From Neoscytalidium dimidiatum (Eukaryota > Ascomycota > Dothideomycetes > Botryosphaeriales > Botryosphaeriaceae): a DNA stretch of 64,000 nt. Each line of letters begins with the position of its first letter. Position 1 is the first letter of the stretch. The position numbers and the translations under genes are program-made. The notes under the pieces were generated by a model that had not been told where the DNA came from, did not search any database, and was given only the letters and a program-made list of their open reading frames with translations. Of the stretch, positions 9,994-21,564 are shown piece by piece. The stretch covers positions 2,604,001 through 2,668,000 of the forward strand of contig CM074697.1 of the NCBI GenBank assembly GCA_037367355.1, read 5' to 3'.

Positions 9994-12900
9994 GGTACGT
10001 GATCAGTCTACACTGCTATTTCCACCCGCTAGTTGGTACGTGAATCTCGTCTGAGTGTTCACGCTGGATTCTGACTTCGTAATACTCAGGCTGTGGAGAT
10101 GATCTGGTATATATAGAGGGATTACATATCGAGGAATTGGAAGATAGAGTCGAACATGGCTGGGTGTAATTTAGTACTAGATTGTTTTTTGGTATACTAT
10201 TCTTATTCTGCGGTAGAACAATTCGAACAACCGCTGGCATGTTGTGTGTATTTCCACATTCCGCAACGCAGCAGATCGTCTGCTGATTCAAAGCCAGGAC
10301 AATCAACTCTCTCATCAATATCATCCAGCTCTACATGTTCCAGTCACTGCAGAGAATATGCGAGTTTGTACGGGGATGTGTTGCTGCAGCCGACTTGAAG
10401 TGCTGTGTGATTTGAAGTTTTGCACGAATGCGTTAACTGTTAGAGGTACAAATTGAAAAGCAAGGTACAGTCTAGATAAAGCAGGAAACGCTGCATCTTC
10501 TGCTGTGTCTGTATGCAAGTTCTCTCCATGCTTCGCGTAACCGTCCGCCATGCTGCATTGCTTTGTTCCTGCAGATCACATGGAAAATGCAGGCTTTCGG
10601 TTGTCCCCCTCGAGCTTTCATTTGCTGCAGGCCTACAAATCGATGCATAATGCGGCTGCGGTCCAACTGTTTCCCCACAGGACATTGGAGCAGGAGCAGT
10701 AGCACTAACGGAGGTGCCCCATATGGCCTTTGCGTAAGATTTGTGGTCATGGGCTCTGAAGAACACGCTCGCGATGGGCCTTTATCGCGTGGGGCTGGGA
10801 GACGATGCTGTCGATGATGACGTCCGTATACTGTGCATTGAGGATGTGAGGGATGAATGCAAACCAAAGGGCAGCAATCACACAGCATGGATTCTGGTGA
10901 TTCTGTCACCAAATGGCACTACTGAAAGACATAGGACTTTCCAGCGCAAATTTAGCAGAGACGAAGTTCGATAAACTCGAATTGGAGCTATGAGACTAGT
11001 CTCTCTCAGTCCCCCAGCGGAGGAGTACCGGTCCAGCTTCTGCCGAACTATTATTTTGACCCAATTCTCAGAAGACTTTTACAATGAGGAATGACAACAG
11101 TCACTGTGGAGAAGGAAAATTTTCACCGTCACCTCACTAGTACATGCATGCCCTTGACGTTGCACCCTTCTCTCTCATCTCCTCTCCTCTCCACCCCATC
11201 CCTCGCCTCCGCTCCGCATACTTGAACTATCGGACCCCGCAGTCTGTGCTGATCCCGACCCCTTACTTCCTCCCGCTTTTCTCCAGTCCCGCTCCGCTCA
11301 GCTCCCGTACCACTCTCCGCATTTGAACAACATCTGCAAAAAAAAAAAAATATTGAGTCTCGACGGCCAATCACTCTCTTCATCATTCCAGTATCACTTC
11401 CATCATGCCAAACGTGCAGTCAGCATGGTCAATACATCCAACATGATCCAATCGGTCCTTTTTTTGTGATATCCGTGCTACCGCATCAGATCACCACCAC
11501 CCAGATCTCCCCCCAGAAAATTATTCCGCCCGCAAGCCCACAGGTGACCTTTCACACCCGTCTTCATCACTAGCCTAGAGCCACATAGTCCTTTCAGCCG
11601 TCGACCTCGACCACGTTTCCGACCCCGTTAGCTCTGCTGTCGTACGATATCGGGGGAGCGCGGACAGGGGAAAAAAAAAAAAAAAGCTCCTTCTCAAAGC
11701 CGCCGGTCCGATAGCAGTGCGCCGCGGCCACTCCGCCCCCGTCATTCTCAGCTTTCGTGTAACCCCCGTTCCGAATCCAGACCCCACGTTCTTTTCTATT
11801 TTCTTTCTTCTGGCTTTCCCAAGGCTCGGGCGTTGCGGGGACGGACAAGACCTTCAAGCCATGCCCCAGCTTCGTCATCGGATACGCTGGCATCGGGACA
11901 GCAGACCGCTCATCCGCTACGAAAGCATGCTCTGTGGGGAGGCGGCGGCGGCGGCGGCGGCGGTTGGGGAACATGTGTGTGCACGTACGGCAACACCCCG
12001 AGCGCCGTACGCACAATCTCCCATCCGCTCCAGCTGAATGAAAGCCCAGACGTAGCAAAGCATTCAACCGCACGGAATGAACAGCACCGAGGCCTCCCTC
12101 CCTCCCTCCTCTCTCTCCTTCTCCCCACAGCTTCGCCGTAGCCGCCGGAGCTGATCAGTGTTCTCGTATCACGTTCTTTTGATTCTGCCAAGAGTGTGCG
12201 GGAGCGGCTGAGCTGTTCCTCTTTTCAGGTACGACGGATGGGACTGGCTGGTTGGCAGAGCGTAGTTCTACTAGAAATGAAAAGGGGAAGTTAGGGTAGG
12301 ATTGAACGTCGTGCGGCTGGTGCGTATGGTGTATGTAACTGTCGCGGAACTTCCGGACAGCGGGGGAGGACGGAGCCGGGGGGGGGGAAGGGCGGGAATG
12401 AGGAGACGTTTCGCGGGGCCGTTTATGCGTTGTGCGTAGCTAATGGCGGCGGCAGCGATGGCGGTGGTGGTGGTGTGAGTGCGGGAGCGGGACGATCATG
12501 GCGATTGGCGGGCGGGAAGGAAATGGGGGCGAGTAATTGGATGGAGGTGCAGGCTGGGGGCGGGAACCGCTTTGGACGAACTGGGAGCGTGTTAGGCGGT
12601 GTAATGCTCCCCAGGTCGGAGGGAACAGAAACGGAGGACGAGCGAATGAGAAGGTCCCGCGCAGCTGGGCGGAGGGGGAAAGTGGCGCAATAGTGATGGG
12701 CTGAACTTGGTCTTTCTGCTGATAGAGTCGCATGGGCGGGTAGGATTTCCAACCTCTGCCGCCACCACCACCAACCCCACCAACACCAGTCGCAGCTGCC
12801 GGTCGTCCCCGCTAGAAAGACGCGTCGTGTTTTTGAGTGCATGTCTGCGGCTGGGCCCGGCCGGGACAGGGGCGGCGAGAAAAAAAGAAAAAAAAAAAAA

Positions 12901-14989
12901 AAGAGCGCGGCGGGTACAGGAAGTGCGTGTGCACGCACGGCTTGGTTCGGTGTGCAGGCTGCACGCTGCTGCACGTACCCTTGTCGTACATATTGTGCCC
13001 CCATGCTGCTCTCCCCATCTCACTTTCCGGTTGCGCGCGCGCGTACGGGTATTGCATTTTGTGCGGCGAGCCACGCCTCTTTCTCTCGCTACCTTTCTCC
13101 TATCGGCTTGCCAGCCAGCAGCAATCCCAATCTGGCGCGATATCGTCGGATTTGTATACCAGTGGCATTTGTTTGTGGAATCCTATGAACAGAAGCGTAC
13201 ATTTCCGAGCCAGCCGGTCAGATTTGCGGAGAGGTACTGTAAGACGAGACCTGGTAGTCAGGCAACAACAAACATCTGGATCCAACCCGCACCGCACATC
13301 ATCCGATACGCCTGCCGCATCTAAAATCCAGGTACCCGGTAAGGATAGAGATTGGAAAAGCGCGTAATTCCATGTGCAGGCGCTACCCACCCCATGAAGG
13401 ATCAACGGCTCACGAGCGGGAAGGATTGTCTACCCTACACCTCAACCCGCCGCTGGGCGCCTGAATCGAATTTCCCAGAATCTGCCGTCAGTGTTCAGTT
13501 CGACCATGCGTGCAGTAAAAGAGAGAGGGAGAGACAAGAGCACTGTTTGGCCGTGGGGTAGCCCTGTTCTGTGTTTCACATGCGAGTCTCGCGGTTGCTG
13601 ATAGCTGAAGGCAGCTGCAGAACTGGCAGCTGGCGAATAAACGTGTCGCGATTCTCGGGATCATGGAGAAAGAAAGCAGCAGCGCATGGAAATGTTTTCG
13701 GTCAATCCATGCGGCCCGTACGCCTGCCCAGTTCCCCGGCGCTTGACATATATCTGAAACATATTCCATTTCCACGGACCCCAGCATAAAAAATAACGCG
13801 AAAAAGACACTGTTTCAAAGGGGTCAGCATACGCGCTGACGTGGACGAGAGTGGATCAGCGGCTGGGTGGTGAGAATTCTCGACAGTCTGCTGCATAGGG
13901 CAGTGCGCATGGGAGCCATCCTTGTAATGGCGAGACCGAACCTGCAGGCGGTGAAAGAGAGCTGGTCTGATCCGCAGACTATCCGCTCTGTCTCAAGAAT
14001 AGCAGGAGCCAAGAAACAAGGGTCCAGGTACAGCGTGGAATCATTGCGTCTGCGGATTGGCATCCCTACCAAGAGCTGTCAAGCTGTGTGTGGGCATTGG
14101 AAGGACGTAAGGAGAGCTGGGGTGAGAGCTGCGCTTGTGCAACTATTGACTGGCAGCGGAGGCAAGGGGAGCGCGGTGGGGAAAACAGAGGAGGTGATGC
14201 GGGCCGGTCCGTTGGGCGGACGCGCGGGCCCTGAGTGAGGGAGGAGTCGAATGAGTGAGGGGAATCAGACGAGAGGAGAGGGGAGCAGAAGGAATGCGGA
14301 GAAGAGGGGAAGTCCATGAAGGAGAGGGAGCTTGCGTGCACCTACGCCCAGCAAGGAACGACTTATGTTGAGTTGATGAGTCTTGGAAATATTCGTCATT
14401 CGATGAAACTCTTCAGCAGATTGGCAACGGATGACATTCAATCAGTTGATTCATAGCTTTCGTAGTGATGCTACACCGAAACATGAGAGACAGGATAGTA
14501 TCCGAAATACACACGCCCACGTCTATGCTGTCGTAAAGGATGCTTTTGATGTTCTCAGTCAAAGGGTTGGTCGAGCCTGCTGCCGCGCAATGGAAAACCA
14601 AATAAACACCAACGCCATGTCGTTTCAATGCAAGGCCGTGAAGCTCGTGAAAAAAAAAAAAAAGCCGCTTTTATACCGACAGAGGAGAAAAAAAGAATAG
14701 ATGCCTGCCGGCCGGTGTGAAAGCGTGGTCAGAGAAACGGAAACAGTCGCCCTCTTTCAAAATGTACCAGGACGCCCATCGATGTACGGAAATGTATGTC
14801 ATGAGTCCGAGAGGAAAATGCGTGCAATGAAGTTCAGAAGAATGGTATCCCATCCAAAATGCAAGATGCCGCCAGTCATCAAAGGTAGTCAATCAGGGAT
14901 GCTGATTCAAGAATCCAGTAGAACAGTTCTGTACAGGATTAGGGTGAATTGAGATCACTGTAAGGTGCAGTGATGTGTCGATGGTTCGA
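9994..14989. other. 5.0 kb without a supported gene
   Basis: GC-rich intergenic sequence with random ORFs. On the minus strand at about 10765-10960 a short reading (MSFSSAIW, an in-frame TGA, then a hydrophobic ALWFAFIPHI stretch) could be a decayed exon, but it is too short to call. Simple repeats: A13 at 11338-11350, A15 at 11671-11685, (GGC)8 at about 11940-11963, an A-rich run at 12881-12902 and A13 at about 14650-14662. Long pyrimidine/purine-biased stretches near 12100, 12430-12540 and 14240-14330 look like promoter or UTR DNA. Confidence 0.5.
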
Positions 14990-16150
14990 TCATGAACGCT
15001 CCTCCTTGCTGTCGCCACAACGAAGCACGCGAATCACTGCTTGACGGACAGTGCTTCTCCTCCTGCGGCCACCCGCTGGGCGTTTGTCAGCACTGTGCGT
15101 GCTGTCCATACTCTCCTTCCTCCTCTCTCTTGCTCTTTCCCTTTCCCTTTCCTTCGACTCCCTATCCCGATCTGCCGAGAATGAGGTCTTGCTCGCGTGC
15201 AGAGTACGGCGCACATATTCTATCAATCCTTTCTTTTCCTCATCATCGTCATCGTCATCGTCCTCCCACACGGAGACCAGCTGTTGTTGCAGCGCGAAGG
15301 ACGCGTCTCGGACCGGGGTTGTAGGTGGAGTAGGTTCTGCGCATTGCATTGGAGGTTGAGGCTCAAGGTTGGGCAGTGCACATGTAGACTTGCTCGACAT
15401 GGGCGGTGTGTGGTCGGATGGAAGTATTCTGATGTTCGGAGGAGCAGCCGAGCGACGTTCTTGTTGCGTGACAGGCTTGCGAACAACACGGTTGGGGTGC
15501 GGAGATGGGGTGAGAGGGAGGCCGATGAAGAAGGGTTCTTCTGGTCGCGGCGGCCTGGGAGGACATTGGCGCGGCTTTCTGGAGGCATCGGCCGGATTTG
15601 GTTTGGGTGGAGTCTTCGCAGGGACGGGAGATGCCAAGGTTTGCCCTTCCTTCCGGAGGCCTTGAACTTTGATGGATGAGGTTGAACGAGAGTTTGAGCT
15701 ACTATTATTCTTCGCAGTTGATAAAGGTTTGGGAAACAGTTCAAGTGCTTGCGCTATGGTCTCAATATCGTGTGCCGAGTCGGCTCGATCCCGCTCGTGG
15801 TGGAAGCCGAAGTCAAAGGAAGGTGGTGCGCGTGGTGAGGAACTAGGGACCAGGTAAGAGTCGTCGTCGCTATAGCTCGAAATGATGTCTAGGACCATCC
15901 TATTGGTCTGGCGTGGGGTAAGTGGCTTATCATCCGGGGAGTTCTGAGCAGCCGCTCGCCGCAACCGGCGCTTCTCCTCGAGCTTCTCCACACAGCGGTC
16001 CCAGTATTCTGCAGTGCGCTCCGGCGAAGCTGGTGGAGTAGGGTTCTCCGAAATGACTGAGTCAGGATGGGAGCGGGTTCCGCTTTGCGACGTTCGCTTG
16101 CGTGGAGAGCAGCAACCCGACGGGTGTCGGGAGACATCAACATCGGTCAT
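14990..16150 (-). CDS. Hypothetical disordered Pro/Ser-rich protein (386 aa)
   Basis: Single-exon ORF of 386 codons with no recognised domain. Residues 1-60 are Ser/Pro/Arg-rich. A short helical segment (about 45-95) holds AEYWDRCVEKLEEKRRLRR and a segment ending in MVLDIISSYSDDD, the most ordered-looking part. The middle is Pro-rich with repeated PP and SP sites, suited to SH3/WW or proline-directed kinase contacts. About residues 300-308 are an Asp run (VWEDDDDDDDEE), followed by an Arg/Glu-rich charged helix and a basic tail (GGRRRRSTVRQ) that could be a nuclear localisation signal. The mix of an acidic run and a basic tail suggests a regulatory or chromatin/RNA-associated protein, but this is inference. 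No neighbour helps: it stands alone between two gene-free stretches. Codon use looks normal and the ORF is far longer than chance for this strand. Confidence 0.68.
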   Translation of the reverse strand: MTDVDVSRHPSGCCSPRKRTSQSGTRSHPDSVISENPTPPASPERTAEYWDRCVEKLEEKRRLRRAAAQNSPDDKPLTPRQTNRMVLDIISSYSDDDSYLVPSSSPRAPPSFDFGFHHERDRADSAHDIETIAQALELFPKPLSTAKNNSSSNSRSTSSIKVQGLRKEGQTLASPVPAKTPPKPNPADASRKPRQCPPRPPRPEEPFFIGLPLTPSPHPNRVVRKPVTQQERRSAAPPNIRILPSDHTPPMSSKSTCALPNLEPQPPMQCAEPTPPTTPVRDASFALQQQLVSVWEDDDDDDDEEKKGLIEYVRRTLHASKTSFSADRDRESKERERERARERRKESMDSTHSADKRPAGGRRRRSTVRQAVIRVLRCGDSKEERS

Positions 16151-18412
16151 GTTTGAGAGAGCGTATCCTGGGCTTGGGCCGAGACCTGACGGGTGGCAGC
16201 AGTGGGAGCTGGGGAAAGCAGCGGCTGGCTGAGGAGCAATATGCAGAGGGTGTTTCCGGATAAGACTATCGGGAAGCTACTGGATCATATATGTGCAGTG
16301 GGGACAGCGTCCCATTCTCCGGACTCAAGGGGGCCGAGAAAAAAGAAGGCTGCTGTTTACCCAAGGGTTCGCTTGGGCTTGTGGCTCGATGACCGGGGGC
16401 ATTGGGCGGCGTAACGTGAACCTTCTCCCTGGATTCTGGCAGGGTTCCATGAGCGAGCGATTCTGGACACGTTGTTTGGCCCTTGTTTTGGCTCAGTAGC
16501 ATAGCCGTGAGCAGGGGCCAATTAGCATGGGGCAGCGCGCGTAAAGCTGACGCTGTGCTCTCAATGTTGTCTTTGAGGCGTGCGGCGATCGAAGTAAGGG
16601 GCGCAGGCATTGGCTGGAGCGTGCCTTGCGTAGGCAAGAAGCGCGGCGCAGGAAGTGATGCATCGCAGGTAGGCGCAGCGGGATTTTCGGGAGATCTGGT
16701 CGTGGAAGATTGCGCGCAGCGGACGGCAGAATTTCGAATGCATCGTCAACGGCGCTGCCGGGCGGACGCAGGCGTGGTGCATCCGGCAAGCGAGAGTGAG
16801 ATCCAGATGAGATGGGGCACAAGGATCCACACGGAGGGAAGCGAGCTGCAATTCGTGGGCAATCGAGAAAAACGTGGTTGCACAGCAATGAGGAATGAGA
16901 CAAGACGAGCCCGAGACAGCGCGATAAACATGGTCGACGGCAGCGCCCGCGCTCGCCGGGGCTATGGGCCTTGCGCGGACCGCGAGCAGGGCAGACTCGT
17001 TGTCCGGCGAATTGGGGTGCTGGTGGAGTAGAGGGAACCGTTTGTGACCCCTGCGAGCGAGCGGATGGCGGACGGGCGCGTAGGCGGGCAGCAGCGGCAG
17101 TCAGCATAAGCGCCGGGGGCCGGCCGGGATCTGGATCTGGATCTGGACTCGGCGGGAGCTCAGTTGACCATAAGCATTGACTGACGCAGCGGATGCTGAA
17201 GACGAGTGACCTGGGAGGCGGTTACGAGAGAGCGGAGCAGCTGTGCGACGGATGTGTCATACACGCTGCTCTCTCTGAACCATCTCCATCCGGCAGCATT
17301 GCTGGACTCGAGTCGAGAGCAGTTGTGCCGGTGACGTCGGGCCCAGTCGCCTTGCAGAATGGCTGGCACCTCTTCCATTCTTTCCGGTCTGGCTGATCCC
17401 AGAGCAGCAGGTCACGAACCACTTCAAGGCTGACAGGCGCATAAAGTCTCAGGCTCGAATCCGAATTCGCACAGCTGGCGCCGTCGTCCAGCCTCGATCC
17501 GGCGTCTCAGGTGGCCGTCGCGGTGATGCGATTTCTCACATCTCAGTCACATTCTGGCCGCCATGTGATGGTAGATGGACTGGCCCTCGCATTTGCGGGG
17601 GCCCACAGCCGCGCATCGGCCCACTGCGCGATCGCGCGCCATCTCACAAGAGGGCGACGGAGAGGAAGAGAAGCCGGATGGAATTTCGCGGAGATCGGAC
17701 GGAACTTCTTTTTCTCCACGGCATCGCGGCACCTGATCCGGGTGGGCTGGGCGGAGAAAAAAAAAAGAGGGACGGTGGATACGCAGAAAAAAAGCAATGG
17801 TCGATGGCAGTCGCTTGCGGCGGGCCGTTGGCTGTCAACAACGGCCAGACGAGGAGGCCAGCATCAAGTTGACAAGCGGAATCACCTCCTGAATCAAAGG
17901 CCGACCTGGAATGGACTGCGCCTCGTACCCTGAGCGCGCCACGGACCCTTGGTTTGGGCAGAAGAGGAGCGAAGCGTCATTCCTGAAAGCGCCATGCTGG
18001 GCCGGAAGCGCGGAGCGGCCGAGATGGGTGCGCTCGATGAAGCGGTGCGGTGGTGCAGTCGCAGGTGGTTCTGTTCGAGATGACGCCGAGCAGATGCGAG
18101 CGAGCTGGAGCAGAAGGGAGAGTGTAGGGTGAGAGATGAGATGGCCATGGTATGGGCGGAAGGGCCGAGGCGTCGAGACGGCGGGCCGGCCAAGGAAGCC
18201 CCACCACTCGGCCTACAGCCTACGACACTCCCCCACCATGACTGGTCTGGCATCCCCGTTCTTGCCCACTCCTGCTGACGCTGACCCGCATATCTTCATC
18301 CTTCCCAAATCCTACCCGAATTGAGTGTCTTGGACCCTTCCCACCGCTGCGTCCCTGTCTCAATCCCTCTCGCCCGTCGCCTTTGACCCGGGTATCAAGG
18401 CCGCAAGACACA
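16151..18412. other. 2.3 kb intergenic, upstream of two divergent genes
   Basis: Lies between the divergently transcribed hypothetical gene (left, minus) and the molybdopterin synthase gene (right, plus). It contains GC-rich chance ORFs on both strands (the longest, 16493-17107 on the minus strand, has the Arg/Pro/Ser/Cys composition of an out-of-frame reading). There is a short A9 run near 17758. I see no convincing exon, TATA box or RNA gene. Confidence 0.5.
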
Positions 18413-19866
18413 ATGCCCGAAACGACTGCCGACTCGATGCTTCGGGAGGAAGAGGGCGTCCATGTGGAACTGACATACGACCATTTGGACGTCCTGTCTG
18501 TCATGCAACGAGTCAAGAGCCCCAAAGCGGGCGCTGTCGTATTGTTCGCCGGTAAGCCATCAAGGAAAAGAAAGGCACAAATTCCCCAGCTTCGCCACAA
18601 TTTCAACCACCGCCCTCCCAAATCTCTATAATCCATCATTCCTCGGGCTCTACATTTTTTTCCCTTCTACCTATCGTCCGCAATCTCCACCATAGCATCC
18701 ACATCTAGTCCCTGTGGGCTGTGTCAAAATACCTGTGCCATGCACCTTACCAGTAATTTTTCTCATGAGCTATCGCTGGCACGCTATGTGCTTCATCACA
18801 AATTTGCAAAGAGATGGTTCACAAGCTTTGGCATACGGCAGCTCAGGCACTGGAGACAAGACGCGTCCTCTTCCGTCCGGGTAGCATGCCGAGAAATCGC
18901 TCGATCAATTTCTCGTGTCTCGCTCTGTGGGACGAAGGGGACTGCATGATGATTGTGAGAGAGGTGTTGAAGCTGGTCAGCTTCGTGTCAGAGGAAGCCT
19001 GTCCGCCACTCAAACCCTCGCCAATATGCCTGTCCTCCGTCCTCCTTTCCCGCACTGATCAGCATCGATCTGGCACGGATGGGATCCCCTGCAACTCACG
19101 CACGTGAGTCTTCCAGCTACGAAGGTATGCATGAGGCGGTCCTATCTTTCGACACCATCGAATGCAGCACTGCCGAGGTAGCGAGCACAGCCAGCACACC
19201 AACGGCTACCTCCATGCCAAGCTTCGTGCCCGGCAGCTCGAGAGCGAAATCACGCTCCCCCATTGTTATTGGGGGGAAGCCCATATTCTACCATCGTCGA
19301 ACAAGGCGCACGCATCCTTTGTCCGCTCTCCGAATATCTCCAATTTCATGTCACCAATCATCATCTATCAAACCCCCCTCAACAAGCATAAGAATCACTG
19401 ACACCCTGCCCTTCCCGTTTTTCCCCCCACAGGCACAACCCGCGACACCTTCGCCGACCGTCCCGTCAAGCAGCTCACCTACACCTCGTACGCGCCCTTG
19501 GCCCTATCGACCCTGCTCACGCTTGCTCGCACCATCCGCGCCGCTCACGCCCTCACCGCGATATCCATCACGCACCGGCTCGGCACGGTGCCGATTGGCG
19601 AGGAGAGCATCCTGATCGCGGTGAGCGCGCCGCACCGGGGAGCGGCGTGGAGGGGCGGGGAGGAGGCACTGGAGCGGTGCAAGGAACGGGTGGAGGTGTG
19701 GAAGCTGGAGGAATTTGCGGATGATGAGGAGGGCGCGGTGTGGAGGGCAAATAGGGATGGGGCGATGGGAGTGAAGGTAGTGGGTGGTGAGGAGGGGAGG
19801 ACAAAGGAGGGAGAAGGTAAGGAGAGTGGGGGAGGAGGAGACAGAGGGGAAGGAGTGAGTGGGTGA
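18413..19866 (+). CDS. cnxH: Molybdopterin synthase catalytic (large) subunit, MoaE/CnxH type
   Basis: Transfers sulfur, with the small MoaD-type subunit, to precursor Z to make molybdopterin, the cofactor needed by nitrate reductase and xanthine dehydrogenase; expected in the cytosol. Exon 1 (18413-18551) encodes MPETTADSML and then VHVELTYDHLDVLSV...GAVVLFAG. Exon 2 (19433-19866) continues GTTRDTFADRPVKQLTYTSY and the family core ITHRLGTVPIGEESILIAVS, SAPHRG, then VEVWKLEEF with the conserved lysine near the active site. The two exons join in the middle of the conserved G-x-T/V-R segment, so the splice (codon split G) is well supported. The intron is 881 bp, about ten times the size of the other introns here. 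The C-terminus carries an extra low-complexity Gly/Glu tail (EGEGKESGGGGDRGEG). The symbol follows Aspergillus usage for this family. Confidence 0.88.
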
Positions 19867-20955
19867 TGGGATCGGTGGATAGGCCGACAGGTCGACGTGA
19901 GAGAGAGGGAGGGTTAGCATCGGCTTTGCTAGGTGCTTGGAATCAAAGATGTGTGTGCGTCTGCGGCTGTACCTGTGCCTGTAGCTGTAGGAGCAGGTTT
20001 TGCTGGCATGGGAGACGAGAAAGGTCTAGAGCAAGGGAAGAAGGGACGGGATATAGCAGAATAGCAGAACCGTGGACAGACTGGTAGTTTATTTTTAGCG
20101 CGTGATTGAGCTGAATGATGGGTAGATGGCAGTGCTGCGACGTGGTTGGGCGGAGGGAGAAGGATCGCCGGTCCAGCGGCGCAACAGCCCGAGGTCATGA
20201 GTGCGCAAGGGGCTGAACAGAGCAGTAGTCAAGCGGCGTGCGCTGCATGCTGTTGGGCAATCTTTTTAGGCTAGGAAATTCAGGGATTATCGAGGCAAGA
20301 GCATATGGAGAAGCAGCCTGTGCATTAGCCACGGCGCGGCTCATCGGGATAGAAGCAAATCATGTTGCTCTACGCGGCACGACTTTGCTGGTGCGCTATT
20401 TCATGTTATTCTATTCTTGCTTGCCTCTGTGCCATTTCCGAAGAGCTACAGCGTCGTTGTGGAATGAGGCGTTTCTGCCGTGGATTCCGAGGCCGTTTTT
20501 TTCTCCAGTACTGGCTTACGGCTGGCCAGAATTTTCCCGACTCAGCGGCTGGCGTGGCGGGCACGAGGCAAGGCCGTGTTCCGAGGGCTGAGGAAGGCTG
20601 AATTGTTGGTTTCTTGAATTCTGCAGGAGCCCGCAATTGCCCTTTTACAACCGGGTTCACGTGGCGCCCGAGGTGGCAACGTCGTGGGCACTCGTGGTAA
20701 TACTACATTGAGTGGAGAAATTTGGTCGAGGTGGATCAGCACTGTTGCTGATTCACCACCTACTACGCACCTCGTTTCTCGAAATCGGGCTCGAGTGAGG
20801 TCATAGTCGTGTGACTGAAGCTTGTTCGCACGCGCAGCTGCTGCCAGCCTCTTCGGGCATTGCTGAGACAGGCATCGTGCAGAGGTCACAACGGATGATC
20901 CCGTGGACGGACGGCACAGCAGCTTGAGACGAGGGATACTGTAGCAAGGTGTTGG
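19867..20955. other. 1.1 kb intergenic between convergent genes
   Basis: 3' flanks of the MoaE gene (plus) and the AIM11-like gene (minus). Purine-rich just after the MoaE stop. No exon or RNA gene recognised. Confidence 0.5.
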
Positions 20956-21564
20956 TTACCTCGCAGAGCCCTCGTTGCTCTGCTCGCCATCTCTCGCCTT
21001 GGCGTCCTTCAGGAACTGCTCCAGCTTGACGCCGGTGGCAGCCTTAACCGCTTCCTTCATGTCCTTCCGGGCCAGAACCTCGGCAATCCACTCTTCAATC
21101 TCCTCGTCCGACTTTTGGGCATCGCCGGTGCCTACCCGATGCCTGACCTTGCTTCTAAGGTCTTCAAGGGTGCTTATATCGAAGGCCCACATTGTGCCGC
21201 CGGTCAGCATGATGGCTGCGCTGACGACGTTGACGGTGGCCAGGTTCAGGGCCTCGAATGCCTCCATAGCGCCATTCACATCGCCGTGGGGCACGTTGCT
21301 GGGGTGGTAGAACGGGGGTATGGATGCCTTGAAGCGGCGGACAAGTTGGCGTCGGGTGATGAGCTGGGCAGCGGTGAAGAAGGTGGCGCCTGCAAAGAAC
21401 AGGCCAAGCTGGCGGAGCGAGCGGCGCGTGGTGAAGGCATCGCGGAAGGAAGACTGGGTCGACTCGGGGGGCGGCGCCTGGCTCTGCGGCTCTTCGGGAT
21501 TGGTGGACATGTCTGAGCCGCTGGCTGGGTTGGATGGGGGCGGGAGAGATCGGGGAGAATGCAA
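20956..21564 (-). CDS. AIM11: AIM11-like mitochondrial membrane protein
   Basis: Single-exon ORF, 202 aa from the first ATG or 184 aa from a second ATG at 21510; the second gives the more usual start (MSTNPEEPQSQ). The body matches what I recall of the AIM11 (Altered Inheritance of Mitochondria 11) family: RQLGLFFAGATFFTAAQLIT (first membrane segment, about residues 50-70), RRQLVRRFKASIPPFYHPSN, VNGAMEAFEALNLATVNV, then a second membrane segment AIMLTGGTMWAFDISTLEDL. A charged C-terminal helix follows (EEIEEWIAEVLARKDMKEAV). The family is fungal, small and double-pass; its biochemical role is unknown. Two membrane segments, the Arg-rich linker and the length all fit. It lies convergent with the MoaE gene and shares no evident function with it. 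Confidence 0.82.
   Translation of the reverse strand: MHSPRSLPPPSNPASGSDMSTNPEEPQSQAPPPESTQSSFRDAFTTRRSLRQLGLFFAGATFFTAAQLITRRQLVRRFKASIPPFYHPSNVPHGDVNGAMEAFEALNLATVNVVSAAIMLTGGTMWAFDISTLEDLRSKVRHRVGTGDAQKSDEEIEEWIAEVLARKDMKEAVKAATGVKLEQFLKDAKARDGEQSNEGSAR

Noticed and set aside
10765..10960. Short minus-strand exon-like reading with one in-frame TGA
   Set aside because: Under 65 codons, interrupted, and no family that I can name; recorded in the gap note only.
14970..15000. GGTTCGATC near 14983 as a tRNA T-loop
   Set aside because: No matching acceptor, D or anticodon arms within 80 bases on either strand.
16493..17107. 204-codon minus-strand ORF
   Set aside because: Arg/Pro/Ser/Cys-heavy composition, open frames on both strands in GC-rich DNA, no domain, and no splice or promoter logic.
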